DNA of 64,000 nucleotides from a bacterium 210917-DFI.7.65 (GTDB lineage: Bacteria; Bacillota; Clostridia; Oscillospirales; Oscillospiraceae). Below, one piece after another: positions 52,530 through 60,831 of the stretch. The position numbers were made by a program, and so were the translations under genes. The notes beneath the pieces are model-generated. The model was not told where the DNA came from, ran no database searches, and was given only the letters and a program-made list of their open reading frames with translations. The stretch spans positions 229,003 to 293,002 of the forward strand of contig JAJCJJ010000003.1 in the NCBI GenBank assembly GCA_020555865.1. Direction: 5' to 3'. The number at the start of each line of letters is the position of its first letter. Position 1 is the stretch's first letter.

Positions 52530-54847
52530 AGTTTTTATCATGGGCGCTGGAGGGGGCGGAGCTGCTGCAGCCTCTGCTTGTGATGAGCCTTCAGGGCGCG
52601 GTGCTGATCGGAGCCGTTTTGGCGCTGCGGGCTGTCTTTGCCCGGCGTATGGCGCCGGGGGTGTTGTACGCGTTGTGGCTGCTGCCGGCGGCGCGGCTGC
52701 TGATTCCCGGCAGCATTGGGAGTGCCTTTTCATTTTTGAATTTCATTCCAAAAGAGATGGAGGCGCAGGCCATGGCCGCGGCAGTCATGCAGACGGCCGT
52801 GGTGCAGACGCCGTTGGATATTCCGATGACGGCTGTGGGGCCCGGGCTGACTGTACCTGTTGCGGGAAGCGGGAGCAGTGCGCCGATGACCGGGCTGGTA
52901 GTGTTCAATCTGGCGGCCATTCTAATGCTGGTGTGGCTGCTGGGTATGGCGGCAGTGCTGCTGTATGCGCTGTGGAAAAACCGTGCGTTCCGGCGCAGAG
53001 CTATGGCCGGGGCGGTGCGCGTGGAGGTGGAAGCGTGTCCGCTGCAGGTGTATCTGTGCGAAAATTTATCCTCTCCCTGCCTGTGCGGCCTGCTGCGGCC
53101 GGTGATTCTGGTGAATGACGGGGCGCTGGAAAACGAAACCTATTTTGCGCTGGCCCTGCGCCATGAGCTGGCGCATTATTGCCGCAAGGACCGTTTTTTC
53201 GCCCTGCTGCGGCTCGTGTGCTGCGCGGTGCACTGGTTCAATCCTCTGGTGTGGATCGGAGCGAAGGCGAGCTGTGAAGACTGCGAACGCGCCTGCGATG
53301 CGCGGGTGCTGAAAGATGCCACGACGGAAGAGCGGGCGGTCTACGGCGAAATGCTGCTCTCGTTTCTGTGTGTCCCGGCGCGGCGTTACAGCGTGTTATG
53401 CACGGCTTCGCCCATGGGCGGCGGGGGGAAAGCGCTGCGTAGACGTTTGACCCTGATCGCCCGACGGGGCGCGGTGAAACGGACCGCTGCTGCGATGCTG
53501 GCGCTGTGTGTGTTGCTGACCTGCCTTGTGGCCTGTACCGGGCGCAGCGGTGGAGGGGAAGCGGCAAAGCCGGACAAAGAAGTTTACCAGAAACTGGCGC
53601 GGGTGGCCGACGAAACGGAGTTTGTACAGTATGGAATCAGCGATGGCGTCCATATGGCCATTGGGGGGAAAACGCTGGCCCGGTATCTGGACAATGTGCA
53701 ATGGAAGGAATGTCCGGGCAGGGCGGACGGCTCCGAGATTGTGGCGTATCAGCTTTTGGGTGAGAGCCATGCAGGCAATTCCATCACATTTGTCGAAAAC
53801 GAAGCAGGGTTTTGCGCCCATGTGCTCTGGAACGGCGCAGAGGAGGGCGAACAGGCGGAGGCGTGGTATGAGATTTCAGAGGCAGACGCCGGGTATGCCT
53901 GGGCCATGTCCCAAATTGGCGGGGAGAGGACGCTGTACAGCACGCTGCCGGACGGCGGGGAGTTCGTTCTGGTTTCGAGCGCACCGGCTATGGGTTACGA
54001 GCGGCATTATCTCTTTTACGGCGAAGAGGGGCCGAAACCGACCGTATACGATTATGGCACAATCTATACGCCCATCTATGGCGATCTGGATGAGCAATAT
54101 GCCCGTGTAGCGGAAGAATTCTGTTTTGTCAGTGAGCGAGTGGGCTTTGTATCCTTCCGTTTTGAACTTTATGAGACGGCTCCAGATCTGTTCCGCACGG
54201 CGGACGGCGGGAAAACCTGGCGGCGGGTTGCGCTGCCCATGGGGGACATTACGGAAGACAACGGCTACGGCGCGATACATGTCACAGATATTTCGTTTGA
54301 GGATGAGAAAAACGGCGCTGTGACGGTGTCCTTTTCCCACAGCAGCACGGGCGGCGATGATGCGCTTTCCGTGGTGTTCACCACCGTCGATGGCGGGGAG
54401 ATCTTCACTGCCGTGACCAGCGGCGGCCCGGCCATCCGCGCCGCATCCGGCGAAACGGAAGGCGAAACCGTGATGCGTCAGGGCGACCCTGGCGGTACCG
54501 GAAGCGCTTATTTGCAGGAGAAAGAAGTGACGCTGGAGGCCGGACAGCAGCGGCAGCTCCATGTGATCGGCATCACCACGGCGCTGCAGTGGGAAAGCGA
54601 TGATGCGGCGGTGGCCACGGTGGATGAAAAAGGGCTGGTGACGGCGGCGGCCCCCGGCACAGCGCAAGTGAGCGTAACCTGGGACGGACAGCGCTATGAC
54701 TGCAGCGTAACGGTGACGCCGGCAAACGTAACGCCTGCGGCAGAGGATGATTTCAAACACGTTCCTATCGATAATCCGGACGGCGCCCAAAGCGGCACAA
54801 TGCCGACGGATGAGAGCGCCGCCAATCTGTTCCCTCTGCTGAAATAA
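52526..54847 (+). CDS. BlaR1-like M56 metallopeptidase with extracellular sensor and Big_2 domain
   Basis: 773 residues; GTG start at 52526 behind GGGAGGAG. N-terminal membrane helices (residues 10-40, 43-60, 122-150), then the cytoplasmic M56 zinc peptidase with HELAH at 213-217 and the downstream CERACD segment near 253-258, and a last helix at 320-337. Residues 345-650 are an extracellular sensor with Asp-box-like RTADGGKTW; it replaces the penicillin-binding domain of BlaR1, having no SxxK/KTG motifs. Residues about 665-735 (VTLEAGQQRQL ... TVDEKGLVTAAAPGTAQVSVTW) form a bacterial Ig-like Big_2 domain. The ligand is unknown; the Asp-box/Ig pattern suggests carbohydrate or cell-wall sensing. 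Confidence 0.9.
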   Translation: MKFLSWALEGAELLQPLLVMSLQGAVLIGAVLALRAVFARRMAPGVLYALWLLPAARLLIPGSIGSAFSFLNFIPKEMEAQAMAAAVMQTAVVQTPLDIPMTAVGPGLTVPVAGSGSSAPMTGLVVFNLAAILMLVWLLGMAAVLLYALWKNRAFRRRAMAGAVRVEVEACPLQVYLCENLSSPCLCGLLRPVILVNDGALENETYFALALRHELAHYCRKDRFFALLRLVCCAVHWFNPLVWIGAKASCEDCERACDARVLKDATTEERAVYGEMLLSFLCVPARRYSVLCTASPMGGGGKALRRRLTLIARRGAVKRTAAAMLALCVLLTCLVACTGRSGGGEAAKPDKEVYQKLARVADETEFVQYGISDGVHMAIGGKTLARYLDNVQWKECPGRADGSEIVAYQLLGESHAGNSITFVENEAGFCAHVLWNGAEEGEQAEAWYEISEADAGYAWAMSQIGGERTLYSTLPDGGEFVLVSSAPAMGYERHYLFYGEEGPKPTVYDYGTIYTPIYGDLDEQYARVAEEFCFVSERVGFVSFRFELYETAPDLFRTADGGKTWRRVALPMGDITEDNGYGAIHVTDISFEDEKNGAVTVSFSHSSTGGDDALSVVFTTVDGGEIFTAVTSGGPAIRAASGETEGETVMRQGDPGGTGSAYLQEKEVTLEAGQQRQLHVIGITTALQWESDDAAVATVDEKGLVTAAAPGTAQVSVTWDGQRYDCSVTVTPANVTPAAEDDFKHVPIDNPDGAQSGTMPTDESAANLFPLLK

Positions 54848-54868
54848 TGCGCCGCGGCGCGCCGAAAA

Positions 54869-54899
54869 GGCGGCCTGTCCATCGGACAGGCCGCCCCTT
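54869..54899. terminator. Bidirectional terminator
   Basis: Perfect 12-bp stem GGCGGCCTGTCC / GGACAGGCCGCC with loop ATC; CCTTTT on one side and TTTTCGG on the other. It ends the M56 operon and the leftward lipoprotein gene. Confidence 0.85.
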
Positions 54900-54909
54900 T
54901 TGCACAGAT

Positions 54910-55350
54910 TCAGTCCAAAACACTGCTGTCGGTATTGCCTTTGTCGGCGTTTTCCTGATTTTCCGGGCGCTGCACGTCGCTGTTTTCGGTCCACTTGTCG
55001 ATATAGCGCACCTGCATATCCTCGCCGAAATCCCCGGTGTAATAGAGGATCACCTGATCGCCCTGGGTCCATTTGGTCAGGATGTCGTCTTTTACGGTCA
55101 GGTCCAGAACTTGATCCCCGGCGCTGACGCTCAAATGGCTGCCGTTAACGGCGATGATCTCAGCATAGACCGAGCTGCAGTCCTCTTTGGCTACTGTATC
55201 GCCTGTGGCGCCCTCCTGGTTGCTGGAGGGGGTGTCGGCGCTGCCGTCATTAGTAGAAGGGTCGGCGTTGTTGCTGCCGCAGGCCGCGAGGGAAACGAGC
55301 AGCAGCGCCGCGGCGGCCAGAGGCAAAAGCGTTTTTTTCAAATGTTTCAT
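54910..55350 (-). CDS. Small lipoprotein, function unknown
   Basis: 146 residues from ATG 55350 with AAAGGATGG upstream. Lipoprotein signal MKHLKKTLLPLAAAALLLV with lipobox LAAC, a Ser/Asn/Asp-rich linker, then a compact domain (YAEIIAVNGSHLSVSAGDQVLDL ... GDQVILYYTGDFGEDMQVRYIDKW) of beta-strand pattern similar to small OB-like lipoprotein domains in clostridia. It stands alone between two strong terminators or promoters; convergent with the M56 operon and divergent from the transaldolase. Confidence 0.85.
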   Translation of the reverse strand: MKHLKKTLLPLAAAALLLVSLAACGSNNADPSTNDGSADTPSSNQEGATGDTVAKEDCSSVYAEIIAVNGSHLSVSAGDQVLDLTVKDDILTKWTQGDQVILYYTGDFGEDMQVRYIDKWTENSDVQRPENQENADKGNTDSSVLD

Positions 55351-55434
55351 GCGATTCCATCCTTTGCAATTAAACTGTATACCGGGAGTTTCCCCGGCCG
55401 GCGGGAAAATTATACAGGGCAATGTAAAAAATGG

Positions 55435-55463
55435 TTCACAAACGATGAAGATAGGTGTATGCT
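55435..55463 (+). promoter_or_regulatory. Promoter of the transaldolase gene
   Basis: TTCACA (55435-55440), 17-bp spacer, TATGCT (55458-55463), then AAGAAAGGGG ahead of the start codon. Confidence 0.65.
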
Positions 55464-55501
55464 AAAGGTATATTCGGATCGCAAGAAAGGGGTTTTTACC
55501 A

Positions 55502-56164
55502 ATGAGATTCTTTATTGATACTGCCAATGTGGAGGAAATCCGCAAGGCCAACGACATGGGCGTCATCTGCGGCGTCACAACCAATCCGTCCCTGATTGCC
55601 AAGGAAGGCCGCGATTATGCTGAGACGCTTAAGGAAATCGCGTCGATTGTGGACGGGCCGATTTCCGGTGAGGTGAAGGCTACCACTGAGGACGCAGAGA
55701 CCATGATCGAAGAAGGCCGCGCCATTTACGCGCTGGACCCGGAGCACATGGTGGTGAAGATCCCCATGACCGCTGAGGGGCTCAAGGCCATCAAGGTGCT
55801 TTCCGCTGAGGGCATCCCCACCAACTGTACGCTGATTTTTTCGGCCAATCAGGCACTGCTGGCGGCCCGCGCCGGCGCGACTTACGTCAGCCCCTTCCTG
55901 GGCCGGCTGGATGATATCAACGAATCCGGCGCAAATCTGATCGCCGATATCGTGGCCATTTTTGACAATTATCCCGATATCAAGACGGAGATCATCTGTG
56001 CCAGCGTGCGCAACACTACCCATGTGACCCAGTGCGCGCTCTCCGGCGGCCACATTGCCACGGTACCCTTCAAGGTGATCGAGCAGATGGTCAAGCACCC
56101 CCTGACCGATCAGGGCATTGAAAAGTTCAAGGCTGATTATGTGAAAGTGTTCGGGGATAAGTAA
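55502..56164 (+). CDS. tal: Transaldolase (TalC type)
   Basis: 220 residues, the short decameric family. Schiff-base Lys86 is in VVKIPMT. Two positions separate true transaldolases from fructose-6-phosphate aldolases in this family: here Glu57 (ISGEV, versus Gln in E. coli FSA) and Phe132 (SPFLGR, versus Tyr), so transaldolase activity in the pentose phosphate pathway is the better call. ATG at 55502; monocistronic with its own promoter and terminator. Confidence 0.95.
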   Translation: MRFFIDTANVEEIRKANDMGVICGVTTNPSLIAKEGRDYAETLKEIASIVDGPISGEVKATTEDAETMIEEGRAIYALDPEHMVVKIPMTAEGLKAIKVLSAEGIPTNCTLIFSANQALLAARAGATYVSPFLGRLDDINESGANLIADIVAIFDNYPDIKTEIICASVRNTTHVTQCALSGGHIATVPFKVIEQMVKHPLTDQGIEKFKADYVKVFGDK

Positions 56165-56182
56165 GCGCGGAAAACCGATAGG

Positions 56183-56221
56183 AAAGGTCCGCCTGCATCA
56201 AAGATGCAGGCGGACCTTTTT
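56183..56221 (+). terminator. Terminator of the transaldolase gene
   Basis: Perfect 17-bp stem AAAGGTCCGCCTGCATC with loop AAA and a T run. Confidence 0.95.
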
Positions 56222-56300
56222 GGCAAAGCGCACAAAAAAGAAAAGCAGAATTGTGAGAATATACGGAAATGAGGTTTTTTGAAAAAAGTTTCAAGTATGA

Positions 56301-56342
56301 TGTCCAAATTTTTTCATTTTTACGTTGTTACTATATAGAAGG
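56301..56342 (+). promoter_or_regulatory. Putative ECF-type promoter, copy 1
   Basis: TGTCCAAA (56301-56308) and, 22 bases from its first base, CGTTGTTACTATATAGAAGG (56323-56342). The same two blocks at the same spacing occur at 57755-57796. Located just upstream of the sigma gene, this looks like an autoregulated ECF promoter. Confidence 0.7.
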
Positions 56343-56399
56343 ACATGCGGCGGAGGATATGCTATACTATACCCTGAAAATGCCGTAGGGGGGAAGAGT

Positions 56400-56939
56400 A
56401 TGCTTGCGCTGTGTTTGGCCATGGTGGAACCGGAAGAGCAGGAAGCATTTACTGCATTTTTTGACCGGCATTATAAGCCGGTTCTATATAAGGCCTGCAA
56501 GATCTTGAAAAACCGGGAAAACGCCGAGGATGTGACACAGGAAATTTTCCTGTATGCTGCAGATCATTTTGAAAAATTCCACGGCAGAAAAGATGCTGAA
56601 ATCCGGCGCTATTTGATGGAATGTACAGAATCCCGGGCGGTTGATATGCTGCGCAGGCGGAACGGCGCGCCGGAGAAAGCAGACGAGGGAGAAGTGGCGC
56701 GCGCCGCCACGGACGACACTGAGCAGATTGTGCTCCGGCAGGATACCATGACGCGGCTGCTGCGCTGCATCGATGAGCTGGACGCACCCTGCCGCGCAGC
56801 GCTGAAGCTGCGCATGGCGGGCGTGCCGGCTGAGGAAGCGGCGCAGATGCTGGGCATTTCCAGAGAGGCATTTTACAAACGGGCACAGCGCGGCTATGCT
56901 GTTTTACGCGAAAGGATGGTGCGCGAGGATGCACTATGA
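56400..56939 (+). CDS. ECF-type RNA polymerase sigma factor
   Basis: 179 residues from ATG 56400 behind GGGGGGAAG. Region 2 (FFDRHYKPVLYKACKILKNRENAEDVTQEIFLYAADHF) and region 4 (LPAPCRAAL-like CIDELDAPCRAALKLRMAGVPAEEAAQMLGISREAFYKRAQRGYAVLRE) are clear. The next gene, a membrane protein with a DUF4367 domain, overlaps it by 11 bases and is the likely anti-sigma or regulated partner. The duplicated promoter sequence upstream and at 57755 defines a small regulon. Confidence 0.92.
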   Translation: MLALCLAMVEPEEQEAFTAFFDRHYKPVLYKACKILKNRENAEDVTQEIFLYAADHFEKFHGRKDAEIRRYLMECTESRAVDMLRRRNGAPEKADEGEVARAATDDTEQIVLRQDTMTRLLRCIDELDAPCRAALKLRMAGVPAEEAAQMLGISREAFYKRAQRGYAVLRERMVREDAL

Positions 56940-57654
56940 AGAACAGACGGTGTCCCTGCGCACCCTGATTCAATGGGGGCTGGAGGAGGACACGGAGCGG
57001 CGGATCGCCGCGCTGCCGCCGCTGCAGGAGATCGAGGCGCTGCTGGGGGATACCGCGGCGTTCCGCCGGAGGGTTCTGGAAGCCGCGGCGCACCTGCTGC
57101 GCGCCGGGCGCTGCAGCAAACGGCATCTGCTGCGCGTCGTTCGGAAAACCCTGACGGCTGCGGCGATTCTGGTGTCGCTGCTGTTCTGTGTTCTCATGGC
57201 CAATGCCTCCGTCCGCGCTGCAGTGGTCAATACCATTATTGAATGGACGGACAGGTCTGTTGGCATTCGATTTGAGATGACAGGAACGCCTTTGACTAAT
57301 TTGCCGGAAGGATATGGGCCGCACTATATTCCGGAGGGAATGATTTATCAGGATGATGTATCCTGGAAAGTTAACGATCAAATATCATATTCTTATGTAT
57401 CGGAGGATGGTACTTCTGCTGTGGATATTCAAATTACGATTGCAAATAATAGTTCCGGTTATTGGATGGACAATGAACATATTTTGTATGACAGGATTAC
57501 GTTTAGCGGAGAGACGGCGTATCTTGGAACATTCAAGAATGGTACGGGCTATGTAATGTTGTGGGTCAATGGTGGCATTGAAATTTATATTTATTATATT
57601 GGTTCGGAAGCGTCTTTGTCTGAGCTGTATCATATTGCAGAAAATATATATTAA
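56929..57654 (+). CDS. DUF4367-domain membrane protein, likely anti-sigma partner
   Basis: 241 residues from ATG 56929, overlapping the sigma gene. Cytoplasmic N-terminus (residues 1-75, SLRTLIQWGLEEDTERRIAALPPLQEI), one membrane helix (residues 80-100, AAAILVSLLFCVLMANASV), and an extracellular DUF4367 domain starting at GYGPHYIPEGMIYQDD. Base composition changes within the gene: the last 350 bases are clearly AT-richer (57300-57654) than the first half, which may mark a mosaic origin. Function in signal sensing is inferred from position. Confidence 0.85.
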   Translation: MHYEEQTVSLRTLIQWGLEEDTERRIAALPPLQEIEALLGDTAAFRRRVLEAAAHLLRAGRCSKRHLLRVVRKTLTAAAILVSLLFCVLMANASVRAAVVNTIIEWTDRSVGIRFEMTGTPLTNLPEGYGPHYIPEGMIYQDDVSWKVNDQISYSYVSEDGTSAVDIQITIANNSSGYWMDNEHILYDRITFSGETAYLGTFKNGTGYVMLWVNGGIEIYIYYIGSEASLSELYHIAENIY

Positions 57655-57657
57655 GTA

Positions 57658-57699
57658 AGAAGCAAGCGTGCGAATCAGTCATCGCACAATTGCTTTCTG
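57658..57699 (+). other. Hairpin downstream of the DUF4367 gene
   Basis: AGCAA and TGCGA on one side pair with TCGCA and TTGCT on the other; no T run follows. Possible transcript end. Confidence 0.3.
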
Positions 57700-57754
57700 C
57701 ACAAAAAAAGTTAAAATATATATTATGCTGAAATGAAAAAGTTTGAAAAAAATT

Positions 57755-57796
57755 TGTCCAAAATTTGGATTTTATTCGTTGTTACTATATAGAAGG
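57755..57796 (+). promoter_or_regulatory. Putative ECF-type promoter, copy 2
   Basis: TGTCCAAA (57755-57762) and CGTTGTTACTATATAGAAGG (57777-57796), the same blocks and spacing as copy 1 at 56301. It precedes the small ORF at 57837 and the membrane-protein genes beyond. Confidence 0.7.
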
Positions 57797-57836
57797 GTAA
57801 TTATAACCCTGAACAAAAGAGAAAGGAAGGATTCCC

Positions 57837-57932
57837 ATGTACACAGCACAAAAAACAGCAGCCTCCAAACTCCTTTCCGATGAGAGGAGAGGAGGCTATA
57901 TTCTATGCCAAAGACTGGCTGTGAAAGGATAG
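57837..57932 (+). CDS. Small ORF, 31 residues, behind the second ECF promoter
   Basis: ATG 57837 follows AAGGAAGG. The peptide starts MYTAQKTAASKLL and ends LCQRLAVKG; no known family. A hairpin lies inside it (AGCCTCC at 57860-57866 with GGAGGCT at 57891-57897, inner CTCCT/AGGAG), so it may instead be, or also be, a leader with a regulatory fold. The next gene starts 16 bases after its stop. Confidence 0.38.
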   Translation: MYTAQKTAASKLLSDERRGGYILCQRLAVKG

Positions 57933-57948
57933 AATAGGAGGGTTTTGA

Positions 57949-58335
57949 ATGATAGAGTCTTTTATCCTGCTTGCCATTGTTGTGCAGTATGCAGTTTGCA
58001 GAAAGATACCGAAATACCGCTATATTTCTCCGCTGATTTGTTTGGCGGCGTGTATGCTGATCCTGTTTTGCGCCGTGCAGCTTGAGCCGTGGAGCGGTGA
58101 CAGGTATATTGTGACAGCTATTGGAGATGGCTTGGAAAGCGTAGAAGTCACATTTGACACATGGCAGGAAGCGGAAGACTTTGCAGCGGAGAACGGCGGC
58201 AGTATCTCGAGGATTAGCAGAATAACGCATTGGGGCAATATTTTTCTTATAACCGCATTTCCGGCAATTGGAATGCTGCTTTTCACGCTGGCCAGAGATT
58301 TGCTGCGTTTCTTCATAAAGTTCAAATCCAGGTAA
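57949..58335 (+). CDS. Hypothetical membrane protein
   Basis: 128 residues from ATG 57949 behind AGGAGGG. Two or three membrane helices (residues 2-16, 26-43, 95-114) around a short extracytoplasmic part with YIVTAIGDGLESVEVTFDTWQEAEDF. Family not recognised. Downstream of ECF promoter copy 2 and probably in one operon with the two genes that follow. Confidence 0.7.
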   Translation: MIESFILLAIVVQYAVCRKIPKYRYISPLICLAACMLILFCAVQLEPWSGDRYIVTAIGDGLESVEVTFDTWQEAEDFAAENGGSISRISRITHWGNIFLITAFPAIGMLLFTLARDLLRFFIKFKSR

Positions 58336-58348
58336 GGATGCGATACGC

Positions 58349-58621
58349 ATGATGAAAGAAATCATTTTGAGTTTTATCGTGGCGGTTCTCGTTTATAACG
58401 TTGTCTGGTATGCATATGGATGCCGCGACGTGCTTTCTCTGATGGTTTCCGTCCTTTCTTTTTGGGGCTGTTGCATTACTGCTTTTTTGTGGCAAAGTTA
58501 TCGCTGCATGAAGAAAAAGCAACAGGAAACGGAAGCAAAAGACGGGGGAACCGTAAAACGCTTTTGCCCGCCCAACGGGAAAACGAATCAAGTAGCCAAA
58601 CCATTTTCTACATCTTTTTAA
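58349..58621 (+). CDS. Small hypothetical membrane protein
   Basis: 90 residues from ATG 58349 (or 58352), with TAAGGAT upstream. Two membrane helices (residues 4-20 and 28-50) and a basic cytoplasmic tail (KKKQQETEAKDGG). No known family; its codon use and position in the row of small membrane genes support it as real. Confidence 0.6.
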   Translation: MMKEIILSFIVAVLVYNVVWYAYGCRDVLSLMVSVLSFWGCCITAFLWQSYRCMKKKQQETEAKDGGTVKRFCPPNGKTNQVAKPFSTSF

Positions 58622-58640
58622 ACAGTAGTGGTGAGAACAT

Positions 58641-59258
58641 GTGAAGCCTATTTGGAAAGGACTTAAAAAGTTATTTTTTGAGCGTCCGCTCATGTTGGCG
58701 GTGCTGTTGGGATGCGCTGTGCTGGGCGTCTGGTTTATGATGCGGCGGGATTATGAATCCATTTTTCGGACGATGGCGCTACCGGTATGCTCTGTGTGCG
58801 GTATTTTGGGATATTTATACTACTACGGGCAGCAGAGTGAGAGTTTTACACCGGCGCAAACTGTTTTGTCCGAAGAATCGGATCTGACCATGCGTATTGT
58901 CAGCACAGTTGCTGGCGCATCCGCTGGCAGGCAGACCTGGAGCGGGTATGATCCGGGCAGCATTGAAACATTTTATGTGGTGTTTGAAAATCATACCGGT
59001 GCCGCAATTGAAACGGATACTTCATACCGGCTGGAACGGAGTATACGGTGGAAGTGGTATTGTGTAGCGTCTGCTCCGGCGGCTGAGACGGCATGGAAAG
59101 CGCTGGAGATACCGGAAGGTCGTTCCGGGAAGCTGTGTATTCCTGCTGCAAGCATGGGATTTTCGCTCTCGCCGGGGTATTACCGGATGGTGAAAAGCGT
59201 GAAAACGCGCAATGGGCTCCGTGTGATTGCGGCCGGCTTTTCGGTAAACGAACTGTAA
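58641..59258 (+). CDS. Membrane protein with Big_14-like domain
   Basis: 205 residues; GTG start at 58641. Two N-terminal helices (residues 18-34 and 44-62), then an extracellular beta domain (IETFYVVFENHTGAAIETDTSY ... KWYCVASAP ... FSLSPGYYRMVKSV ... VIAAGFSVNE) with the pattern of the immunoglobulin-like Big_14 domain found in clostridial envelope proteins. Last of three small membrane genes behind the second ECF promoter. Confidence 0.7.
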   Translation: MKPIWKGLKKLFFERPLMLAVLLGCAVLGVWFMMRRDYESIFRTMALPVCSVCGILGYLYYYGQQSESFTPAQTVLSEESDLTMRIVSTVAGASAGRQTWSGYDPGSIETFYVVFENHTGAAIETDTSYRLERSIRWKWYCVASAPAAETAWKALEIPEGRSGKLCIPAASMGFSLSPGYYRMVKSVKTRNGLRVIAAGFSVNEL

Positions 59259-59273
59259 AAAAGAGCTGTGCGG

Positions 59274-59719
59274 ATGAGCCGTTCTGCTTTGCGGATGCGT
59301 CTGCTGACGCTGGCGTTGGCAGGCTGCAGGCTGCCATCCGGTTACGACAACGACGAGCTGTGGGGTGACCCCACTTGGCGCAGCAGTGATTTCTTGCAGA
59401 TCTCCGCTGCGTGGGGCGATGATCCGCATGTTGCTGTAAGCTGGGAGTTGATCGTGATGAAACCATGGCTGCGTAGAATTGGCGGTTGGTTGCTTTGCTG
59501 GCAGTTGGATGTGGCGTGCGGAATCGGGCTGTGACCTTAGCGGTTTCTGCGCTGTTGGGCGTGCTGCCCAATCCTCCGGCCAGACCGATGGCATACATCG
59601 GTGCGTTTGGTTTCGGATTGATTGCTGTGGTGAATAGTTTGCGCCGGAGGCGGGAGAAAAAACGGGCAAGTGAATATGGGGGCGTTTTCTGTAATGAAAT
59701 GCCGTTTTTTCCCGGATAA
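59274..59719 (+). pseudogene. Probable frameshifted small membrane-protein remnant
   Basis: Two overlapping frames cover this stretch. The first (59274-59534) contains a lipobox-like LLTLALAGC and ends shortly after MKPWLRRIGGWLL (ATG 59457, with GGGAG upstream). The second (from 59486) continues VALLAVGCG ... VTLAVSALLGVLPNP ... YIGAFGFGLIAVVNSLRRRRE, two membrane helices and a basic stop. A one-base shift near 59490 would join them into one membrane protein. A terminator follows at 59735. A sequencing error is also possible. Confidence 0.4.
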
Positions 59720-59734
59720 AGGGTTCACGGACAG

Positions 59735-59765
59735 AAACAGCGAGGGCATGGACCCTCGCTGTTTT
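59735..59765. terminator. Terminator between convergent units
   Basis: Perfect 12-bp stem AAACAGCGAGGG / CCCTCGCTGTTT with loop CATGGA and a short T run on each side. Confidence 0.85.
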
Positions 59766-59773
59766 CGTTACCC

Positions 59774-60433
59774 TTATAGTACTTTTTGCCCGTTGATGAC
59801 CAGAGAGAAGTGCAGCTCCAGCTTTTCTGCGGCGCGGCGGCACAGGAGCATGCGCTCCATGAAAATTTCAAAGTAGTCCATCACAGAGGAAATTTCCGTG
59901 TCCAGATCCAGTTCCAGCACGATGCGCGTTTTATCGTCGGTGATCTGGACGCGGGAGGTGTGGACGGCGTAATTGACGCGGTCGTGAATGTCGAAGGTGG
60001 AGAAATCCCGGTTGCGCACGCGGGTGCGGCGCACGTCGGTTTTATCCGCCAGGATGATGGCCGCCGCCACGGCGTTAACGGGGAAGGCGGTGCCCTCGTC
60101 GTGGTTGCCGATGGCGGTGATGATGGTGGCGATGTCCTCAGGGTCGGCGCCCATGTTGTCGAGGATGCGGAAAGCCATCACTGCGCCGGACTGGGCATGA
60201 TCCACTCGGTTGATCACGTTGCCGATGTCGTGAATATAGCCGGCGATCTGAGCCAGCTCCGCTTCCCGCGGGCTGTAGCCCAGGGTCAGCAGGATCTGCC
60301 GGGCGGTTTCGCTGACCCGGGTCACATGGGCGAAGGAATGCTCTGTATACCCCAGGGCGCACATGGTTTCGTCGGCCTTTTGAATGTAAGTCCGGATCTG
60401 ACTGCTGTTTTTGATATCTTCAATGGTAATCAT
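59774..60433 (-). CDS. HD-domain phosphohydrolase
   Basis: 219 residues from ATG 60433 behind AAAGGAG; a longer upstream frame overlaps crcB and is rejected. HSFAHVTRVSETARQILL and YIHDIGNVINRVDHAQSG give the HD metal site, with GNHDEGTAF and LADKTDVRRTRVR later. Such proteins hydrolyse nucleotides or other phosphoesters. It closes an operon with mnmA and crcB (19 bases from crcB). Confidence 0.92.
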   Translation of the reverse strand: MITIEDIKNSSQIRTYIQKADETMCALGYTEHSFAHVTRVSETARQILLTLGYSPREAELAQIAGYIHDIGNVINRVDHAQSGAVMAFRILDNMGADPEDIATIITAIGNHDEGTAFPVNAVAAAIILADKTDVRRTRVRNRDFSTFDIHDRVNYAVHTSRVQITDDKTRIVLELDLDTEISSVMDYFEIFMERMLLCRRAAEKLELHFSLVINGQKVL

Positions 60434-60452
60434 TGATACGCTCCTTTTGCTG

Positions 60453-60830
60453 TTATGCCAGTTTTTGCCCCAGCCACTGCCCCAGCACCACACCCAACAG
60501 ACACAAGACCACACTCAGGGCGACGTAGGCCGCGGCCAGGCCGCTTTTGCCGTTGCTGAGCAGCGTCACTGTTTCCAAAGAAAAGGTGGAGAACGTGGTG
60601 AAGCCGCCGCACAGGCCCACTTTCAAAAACAAGACTGCGCTGCTGCTCTGTGCGCCCCGCTGGGCGGCGACCTGGGCGATCAGGCCGATGAGAAACGCGC
60701 CGGCCAGGTTGATGAGCAGCGTGGGCAAGGGAAAAATGCCCCGCTGCAAAAACGGGAGCATGCCGCACAGATACCGGCTCACGGCGCCCAGCGCGCCGCC
60801 CAGGGCCACCCAAAAGCATTGCGCCGCCAT
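60453..60830 (-). CDS. crcB: Fluoride ion channel CrcB/Fluc
   Basis: 125 residues, four membrane helices. GGALGAVSRYL, LLINLAGAFLIG and GLCGGFTTFSTFS are the family signatures, including the phenylalanine box and central sodium-site residues. Fluc channels export fluoride as dual-topology dimers; only one copy is present. ATG at 60830, one base after the mnmA stop. No fluoride riboswitch is seen upstream, as expected for an internal operon gene. Confidence 0.96.
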   Translation of the reverse strand: MAAQCFWVALGGALGAVSRYLCGMLPFLQRGIFPLPTLLINLAGAFLIGLIAQVAAQRGAQSSSAVLFLKVGLCGGFTTFSTFSLETVTLLSNGKSGLAAAYVALSVVLCLLGVVLGQWLGQKLA

Positions 60831-60831
60831 A

